A stretch of DNA of 64,000 nt, taken from contig JAAERX010000153.1 in the NCBI GenBank assembly GCA_024229935.1, forward strand, positions 1 through 64,000, in the 5' to 3' direction. The position numbers and the translations under genes are program-made. The notes beneath the pieces were generated by a model, which saw only the letters and a program-made list of their open reading frames with translations, did not search any database and had not been told where the DNA came from. Source of the DNA: Gammaproteobacteria bacterium (GTDB lineage: Bacteria > Pseudomonadota > Gammaproteobacteria > Steroidobacterales > GCA-2729495). This document shows, in pieces, positions 26,821 to 35,800 of the stretch; the first letter of the stretch is position 1, and each line of letters opens with the position of its first letter.

Positions 26821-29800
26821 ATGGAGATATCCTCCATATCCTCACCTTCCAGATTTAGTGGAGCTGCACCTGCAGCCAAGCTGAATGCGTCCACGGCAAC
26901 AGCAAGGGATGCAACACTCGCATAATCAAAAATATACATGAGGGGCAGTTCTGCATTAAGTGTATTCCTGATTCTTGCAACAAGCTGTGTAGCAAGCAGT
27001 GAATGACCTCCCAAAACGAAGAAATTATCGTTAATACCTACTTTATCCAACTGCAGTATATCTGCCCATATCTCAGCCAGAGCCTCTTCGGTCGGTGTAC
27101 CCGGTGCGACATAGTTATCCCCGCTCTCCCATTCAGGTGCCGGTAGCGCCTTGCGGTCTATCTTACCATTCGGAGTCAGGGGCAGTTCATCAAGCTGCAT
27201 GAAGGCGGCAGGAACCATGTATTGTGGCAAGCTTGCGTATAGTTGCTCACGCAAGCTATTTACTTCAAGATCCGGCTCAGCAGAAGTCAGGTAACACACC
27301 AAACGTTGATCACCAGGCAGATCTTCCCGTAGCAGCAGCACGGCCTGATCAACGCTATCACAATCACGCACAGCCGCTTCAATTTCACCCAATTCAATGC
27401 GGAAGCCACGTAACTTCACCTGGAAGTCGGTACGTCCAAGTACCTGAATGCTGCCATCCGGAATAAATTTTGCTAAATCCCCGGTACGATACATCCGACC
27501 ACCAGAAACACTGACAAACGTATCTGCCACAAAACGATCAGCTGTTAAATCAGGGCGGTCACGGTAGCCGCGCGCCAAACCTTCTCCACCAATAAAAAGT
27601 TCACCCGCCACACCAACCGGCACCGGTTGTAACTGTTCATCAAGTATATACATGCTCGTATTATAGATAGGCCGGCCAACCGAGATCACAGGTTCTGCAG
27701 GGTCAAAACGATGACAGGAAGACCAGATTGTCGTCTCCGTGGGTCCATACATGTTCCAAACTCCACTCGTGGCTGCATGTAGTTGTTCCGCAAGCTCCCG
27801 GTCCAGCGCTTCACCACCACACAACACAGTGAGACTTTTGGAGCCTTGCCAACCCGTCTGCAGCAACATACGCCAGGTTGCCGGCGTTGCCTGCATCACT
27901 GAAATAGCAGCATCTCCCAGCAATGCTTTTAGCTCAAAGCCATCAGCGGCCTGCTCACGGGTTGCCAGCACCACCGTAGCACCCACACTCAATGGCAACA
28001 GCAACTCCAATACAGAAATATCAAAACTCAGCGTGGTCACTGCCAGCAGACGATCCGCCCCGGTCAAACCGGGTGTACTTGCCATGCTGTTGAGGAAGTT
28101 AACAACCGAGCGGTGTTCTAACTGAACACCTTTGGGCTTACCCGTTGAACCCGAGGTATAGATTACATAGGCGAGGTTATCGGCTTGCATACCGGTATTT
28201 ACAGGCGCTTTGTCATCACTCACATTAAGCGGCCCAAGTGCATCAACACAAATCAGCTCTGCTGTAGCAGCCGGAATACTCTCAACCAGAGATGTCTGAG
28301 TAATAACTACCGGCGCACCTGAATCTTCCAGCATGTAGGCAATACGGTCTTCAGGGTACGCAGGATCCAGTGGCAGGTAAGCACCACCCGCTTTATGCAC
28401 GCCCAAAAGACCAACCATCATCTCAATTGAGCGCTCCAGACATAAACCCACCAGTACGTCAGGGCCGACACCGGATTCACGCAACCGGTGGGCAAGCTGG
28501 TTCGCTCGCCGATCCAGTTCTACATAGCTTAATGAAGTACCACCACACTCCAGCGCAACTGCCTCTGGCACAAGAGCAACCTGCTCTGCAAATAAATCCA
28601 CCAGCGTTGTATCACGCGGGTAGTCGAACCCCGTGTCATTCCAGTCAACCAGTAACTGTTGCCGCTCCTGCTCCTGCAGCAATGGCAGTTCGGCAATGTG
28701 TACATTCGGGTGCGCAGCCACACCTTCAAGCAACATCACAAAATGATCAAGCATGCGCTCTATCGTGACTGCATCAAAAATATCCTTGCTGTATTCAAGG
28801 TGAACATTCAGACCATCAGGCTGACTTGTCAACGACATAAACAAGTCAAACTTGGCAGTTTGAAAATCAACTTCAACCATTTCCAATTGCAGGTCGGGCA
28901 ATTCACCAGGGCTTGCCGCTTGCGTCACGACTGTAAACATGACTTGAAATAATGGCGAGTGACTGGTGTCCCTGACAGGCTGTAACTCTGTCACCAGCTG
29001 CTCAAATGGCAGATCCTGATGCGCATATGCATCGAGTGTGTTGGCTTTAATTTGCCGGAGAAATTCAATAAAGGTCGGGTCCCCGCTCACATCCGCACGT
29101 AAAACCAACATATTCAGGAAAAACCCGATGAGGCCTTCAAGTGATGATTGCTTACGACCCGTTACTGGCGTGCCGATGACAACATCTGTCTCACGGCTGT
29201 AGCGCGCCAGCAAAATATCAAACACTGCCTGGAGCACCATAAATAATGTAGCGCCCTGCTGGTGACCAATGCGTTTTAATGAATCATTTAATTTAGCTGG
29301 TAAAAAGCGGTTAACAGCACCGCCCTCAAAACTTCTTTGTAGCGGGCGTGGTCTGTCAATCGGCAACTCAATGACTGCCGGTATGCCCGCAAGCTGATCA
29401 CACCAATACTGAAGCTGTCGTTGTGACTCTGCACCACTTAATAACTGTTGCTGCCAGAAAGCGTAATCCGCATATTGAATCGGAAGATCTGGCAATGACT
29501 CAGATTCCAGCCCACAGTGTGCTCGATAAAAGCTGAGGAAGTCCCGATACATAACTTCCATAGACCAAACATCAGCAATGATGTGGTGAATAAGGATGAC
29601 AAACACATAACTGTCATCGCTGACATGCAATAACCGAACTTTAAACAACGGCCCCTGTGCAAGGTCATAGGGCTCATTGACCAGCTCTATAAGTGTGCTG
29701 CGTACAAGCTGATCATCTGCGCCAGGCATCTCAAGCACTTCAACAGGAACATCGAGGTGCTCAGCAATTAACTGCAGCGCCTCTCCCTTCCTGTCAATAA

Positions 29801-32800
29801 AAGTTGAACGCAGAGTTTCATGACGAGCCACCAGATCATTTACAGCAGACTGTATTGCATCCAGCCGCAGCGCCCCGGTCATTCGTACCGGTGCAAACAT
29901 ATGATAAGCAGGGTTATCACCTTCAAGTTGATCGAGGAACCAAAGGCGTTGCTGGGCAAATGATAAAGGAGCCCCATCTTTATGCGGTACAGGCACAATA
30001 TTGCTAACACCGGCCTCAGCACCATCCAGCGAAACTGCAAAATCTGCCACGGCTGGATACTTGAAAAGCATACCTATGCCGGGCTCGATATTCAGAGCAT
30101 CCCGGATACGCGAGATCAATTTTGTTGCAAGTAATGAATGACCACCAAGCAGGAAGAAATCATCATGGACACCAACCCGATCAACACCTAATACATCAGC
30201 CCACAAGCCGGCCAGAATTTCTTCAGTAGGTGTGCGCGGCGCTACATAGCGTTTTTCATCGTACTGAATTTCTGGCAACGGTAATGCCAGCCTGTCGAGC
30301 TTGCCGTTCGGCGTGAGCGGAATAGCATCAAGCTCAACAAATGCAGCTGGAATCATGTACTCAGGCAATAAGCCCTGCAGGTAATGACGTAATGTACTGC
30401 CATCCGGCGACATTTGTTCTGCACTAACAAAATAGGCCACCAGCCGTTCTTCATCCGGCTGATCCTTGCGTAGAATGACCACGCATTGCTCAACAGTAGA
30501 ATACCCGGCCAGCGCTGCTTCAACCTCTCCAGGCTCTACTCTGTTACCGCGGATCTTAAGCTGTTGGTCTCGTCTGCCAACAAACACGATTTGCCCATCT
30601 GGCAGGTAACGGCAAATATCACCCGTACGATAATTTTTCTCATCGCTACCGGGTACGGGAATAAAGGTGCTTGCCGTCAGGTCTGCATCCCCCCAGTAAC
30701 CCGGACTGGTATATTCACTTCGAATACAAAGCTCGCCATGCAATACCGCTGACTCACCCTCAGGAACTACTAACTCTACATTTGCACCATCTACAGGCAG
30801 CCCCAAGGGTAGTTTTGCGCCAACAACCTGGGTTTCATGATCAGCAAAGCAGACCATTGCAATTGAGTATTCAGTAGCGCCCATCAGGTTGGAGAAAATG
30901 ACATCCGTGCCAAATCGATCCTGAAATAAATTCAGATCCGTCAACCGGGCTTCTTCACCACCCAGAACAACAATGCGAATGGCAGTCAATTCTTCGGCAG
31001 CTGGCTGCTCAAATAAAAACCGGAATACTGTCGGTGTTGAATGGAAGACTGTGACCTGCTGTTCTGCCAGCTGCTGGCGTATATCAGCTGCAGAAACCTG
31101 TTCCCTTATATCAACAGGACAAAGACATGCGCCATTAAGTAAGGCGCCATAAATATCCATGACTGCCGCATCATAACCATAGGGAGCAAACAAGCTCAGC
31201 CTGTCATCACTGTTGATATGCATTGCATCGCTGTATGTACGAATGTGATGCAAAGCATTTCTATGTGTCTGAGTAACCCCTTTGGGCGTCCCCGTCGAAC
31301 CAGAAGTAAAGAGAATATAAGCCAGCGAATCCTGATCAATAAGCAACTCAGGATTTGCTGCATCACTCTCGGCAGGCTGATCAGCTAATACAATAGTTAG
31401 TGCAACAGCTGCATTACGCACCAACTCACCTGCAAGACTCTGTCGTTGGGCATCACTTACGATGACAGCAAGCTCCGCCTCTGCAAATATTTTCTGCAGG
31501 CGGCTGACCGGCGCTTTCGGGTCAAGCGGCACATAGGTCAGCCCGGCCTTTAAAGCGCCAAGCATCCCGGCCAACATCGGTGCATTTTGCCCCAGCAGCA
31601 AACCCACACGTTCACCTGGCTCAAAACCACTGGCAATTAATTCATGCGCAACCTTGTTAGCACGCACGTTCAGCTCCGCATAACTCCAGCTTTCTGAGTC
31701 ACTCAAAACCACACAAGCCTCTGGTGTCAGCTGTACTTGTTGCTCAAAACATGAGGCTAACGATGAACTGGTCGTTAGCTCCTGAAAAGGCTGGGATACA
31801 TTAGACGGACCAGTCTGAGCAGTAATCTTAAGTGACGTATCTTCCAAACGCAGGAGGTCTGCCACTTGCAGGTCAGTCGCCGCAACCACCCGGTGCAGCA
31901 TCTGTCTGAATTGTTCAAGCAATTGCTCAATTGCAGCAGCTGTGTAGCAGCCTGTGTCATATGACAATCGCAATACCAGCTGCTCACTGATACTGACAGC
32001 CGCCGCTAAAGGTAAACTCGTCCAACCCCGTGATTGCATATCTGTAACACGCAATGTGTTGCGATCGGACCAAAGTGAACTCGCATCCGGGTAGTTTTCA
32101 AAAATTAAGACAGAATTAAATAAGGCAGAACCCTGGGGTACGCTCGACCAACCCTGCACATCCACCAGAGATATATACTCATGTTGGCGCGAGGCAAGTT
32201 GTAACTCCTGAATGCCCGCCATCCATTCCTGCAGGGAAACATCTGGCTGTACTTTGATGCGCACCGGCAATGCATTTAGAAATAAGCCAACAATGGATTC
32301 AACATTCTTCAGTTCTGCTGGTCGCCCTGAAGTGGTGGCACCAAACAAAACATCATCTTCACCGGTGTAACGACTAATCAACAGCGCCCAGATACCCTGC
32401 ACCAGAGTATTTGCGGTAAGCCGCATAGTCTTGGCAAGTTGCCGAATCTGCGCAGTCTCAGCAGGTTCAAGGCTCATAAAACACTTTGCGTAGCTACTGG
32501 CATTATCAGTGCCGGGAAATTCTTTACTGGCGGCAGGTAAAGGGGTTGGCGCTGCAAACCCCTGCAGGGTTTCTTGCCAAAATTGCCTGGCTTCTTCTTT
32601 ATCCTGATCCTGCAACCAGGCAATATAATCCCTGTATGAACGCGCTGGTGACAGCGTTAGCTGCTTGCTCTGAAGCGCAGCTTCATAGGCCTGAAAGAGT
32701 TCATCCAGCACCACCGGTATCGACCAGCCATCTATAACAATATGGTGATGACTCCAGACAAAGCGGAAATCCTGCTCACCAAACTGGACAAGTAACAACC

Positions 32801-35800
32801 GCATTAAGGGTGCGCTGCTAAGTTCATACCCCCGCTTCTGATCTTCAACAAGCCAAAGTTCAAGCTGCTGTTCCTGATCAGCAGAACCCAGATGACTCCA
32901 ATCTAGGAATTGCAGCGGAATTTCTACCTGCTTGTGAACTATAGTGAGTGGCTCATCCAGTCCACTTTGCAGGAAGGATGAACGTAATGATGTATGCCTT
33001 GCAACCACAGTTTGCCAGGCCTTCTCAAACGCGCCTGGGTTAAGGTTCCCCTCAAGGTTCCATATCACCTGCGTGAGATAAACCTGACTTGTATGGTCTG
33101 CATCATCGCCAGCAAATGCGCTGTGGAACAGCATGCCATGCTGCATAGGTGTGACCGGATAAATATCTTCAAGGTCAGGGCACTCAGTGAGGAGCGCATC
33201 AACAGCAAACTGATCCAATTGCACCAATGGAAAGTCAGACGGTGTGAAACCAGAATTGCCTGGCTCAACACAATGCTCAACCAGGGAAGCAAGCTCATGT
33301 ATGAAGGCATTAGCAATTCGTTCTATTGTTGCTGATTCATGCAGGTTTTCACTGTATGAAAAGCCCATCTGCAATTTGCCATCAAAAACGCTGCCATTGA
33401 TATCAATCAGATGTGACCGCTGACGAGTCAACGCCTGATCAGGACCTGTCTGGCCTGCGGCCGGAACAAAAGCAGAATCTTGGGAAAAAGTCTGATCAAA
33501 CTGCCCAAGATAGTTAAACAAAATAGGCGCAGCAGGGAGCCTGGCAAAAACATCATGCACTTCGGCAGAGTGATGCAGATAACGCAATAGCCCAAAAGCA
33601 AAACCATTTGCCGGAAGTGCCCGCAGTTGCTCCTTGATACTTTTGATTCGATCAGAGGCCGTAGCATTTGGTGCAACATTTATGGAGACGGGATAAATCG
33701 TGGTAAACCAACCCACTGTACGTGAAACATCCAGATCAATTTCTTCATCACGCCCATGCCCTTCCATATCAATAAGCACAGCCCCCTGACCCGTCCAGTC
33801 CGATACGGCACTACCCAGCGCCGTTAGCAGCAGGTCATTGACCTGAGTCCGATAAGCCTGCGGCGCCTCCTGTAATAATTGCCGCGTAGTCTGCTCATCC
33901 AACGATACTGTGACAGTTCGTGCGGAATCGACCAGGTTCTCCCCGTCCGCATGATCAACCGGCAAAGTGCACTCAGGCCAGGACTGTTGCTGCCAATAAC
34001 TCAGCTCAGACTTTGCCCTGTCTGTGCTGGCGTAATGCTGTAACTGCTCTGACCAGGCTTTAAACGAACTGCTCTTCGCCGGAAGTTCAGGCTGCTTATT
34101 CTGACTAATAGCCGCATAAGCGGATTCAATATCTTCAAGCAGTATTCGCCAGGAAACCCCATCAACAACAAGGTGATGAATAACAATCAACAGTCGGTCG
34201 GGCCGGTTACTTCCAAGCTCAAAGCCAATTGTTTTGATCAGCAATCCAGCATTAAGATCAAATGAGGCCTGCAAACGCATAGCCTCCTCATACATGCGCT
34301 GGTCCTGATCAGCCGGGGACAATTCATGCAAATCAACATGGGCATGAATAGACCTGGCTTGGGGCTCACCTATAGTTTGCAACCACTGGCTATCAACAAA
34401 CTTGAAAGAGCTACGCAAAGCATCATGCTGCCGCACAATTGCCTGAAATACTGACTCAAGCAAATCAGCATCAAGTCTGCCCTCATGGTCTAATAAGGTT
34501 GATTGATTAAAATACTGTTTATCTACAGATGATTGTTCAAAAAACCAGTGCTGCACGGGTATTAAGGGGAAGCTGCCGGTAACCAGTCCCTGCTCAGCAG
34601 CTACCACAACCACACTGCCAGCAACGTCAGCAAGCTCAGCAATTGTCTGATGCTTAAATACTTGTTTTGGCGTGAGGTGTAAACCAGCTTTAGCAGCACG
34701 GGCAATAATCTGAATACTCAGAATAGAGTCACCACCTAGCTCAAAGAAATTATCGTGTATACCCACACGCTCTATATGTAATAAGTCAGACCATATCTGG
34801 GCAAGCACACGTTCATGATCAGTGCCTGCCGGGATGTATTCATCGGCAACATCACGCCGACCTTCCGGTTCTGGCAAGGCCTTGCGGTCAACCTTGCCAT
34901 TGGCCAGTAAAGGGAATTCCTGCAAGGGCACAAACACAGCCGGCACCATATACTCAGGTAACTGCTGCTTTAAGGCGTCACGTAATTGCGGGATATCCGC
35001 TGCATTACCATCTGCAGCTGTAACATAGGCGACCAGTCGTTTGTTGCCCGCTACATCTTCATGCAACATCACCAGGCTTTGCTTTACACCGGGCAGTGCA
35101 TCAAGACTTGCCTCAATTTCCCCCAGCTCTATGCGAAACCCACGTAACTTAACCTGGTGGTCTATACGGCCAAGAAATTCGATCGCCCCATCATTACGCC
35201 AGCGCACCAGGTCACCACTGCGGTAAATGCGTGCATCGCTGGTGGAACTAAAGGGATCCACAATAAAGCGTTCCGCTGTCAGCTCAGGTCGGTTGATATA
35301 GCCACGCGCAACCTGCTCACCGGCTATCCATAATTCACCCGCAACACCCACAGGTGCCATCTGACCATTGGGCTCAACCACATGAATCCGTGTATTAGCA
35401 ACGGGCCTGCCAATGGGTACAGAAGTGTCCGTGCTATCACGGTCACAAGCCCAGTAAGTAACATCAATGGCCGCCTCTGTGGGACCGTAAAGGTTATGCA
35501 GTTCTGCTGTACCCAACGTTTCAAAAAAACGTGTTTGCAACTCATGTGGTAATGCTTCGCCAGAACAGATAACCCGCTTCAGACTGGAACAATTACCGGC
35601 ATGTGAGTCCTGCAGAAATACCTGCAACATGGACGGCACAAAGTGCATCGTGGTAACACCATGCTCCTGAATAATATCGGTCAGGTAAGTACTATCCTTG
35701 TGCCCGTCAGGACGAGCCATTACCAATGTTGCACCTGAAATCAGGGGCCAGAAAAATTCCCATACCGACACATCAAAACTGTATGGCGTTTTTTGCAGAA

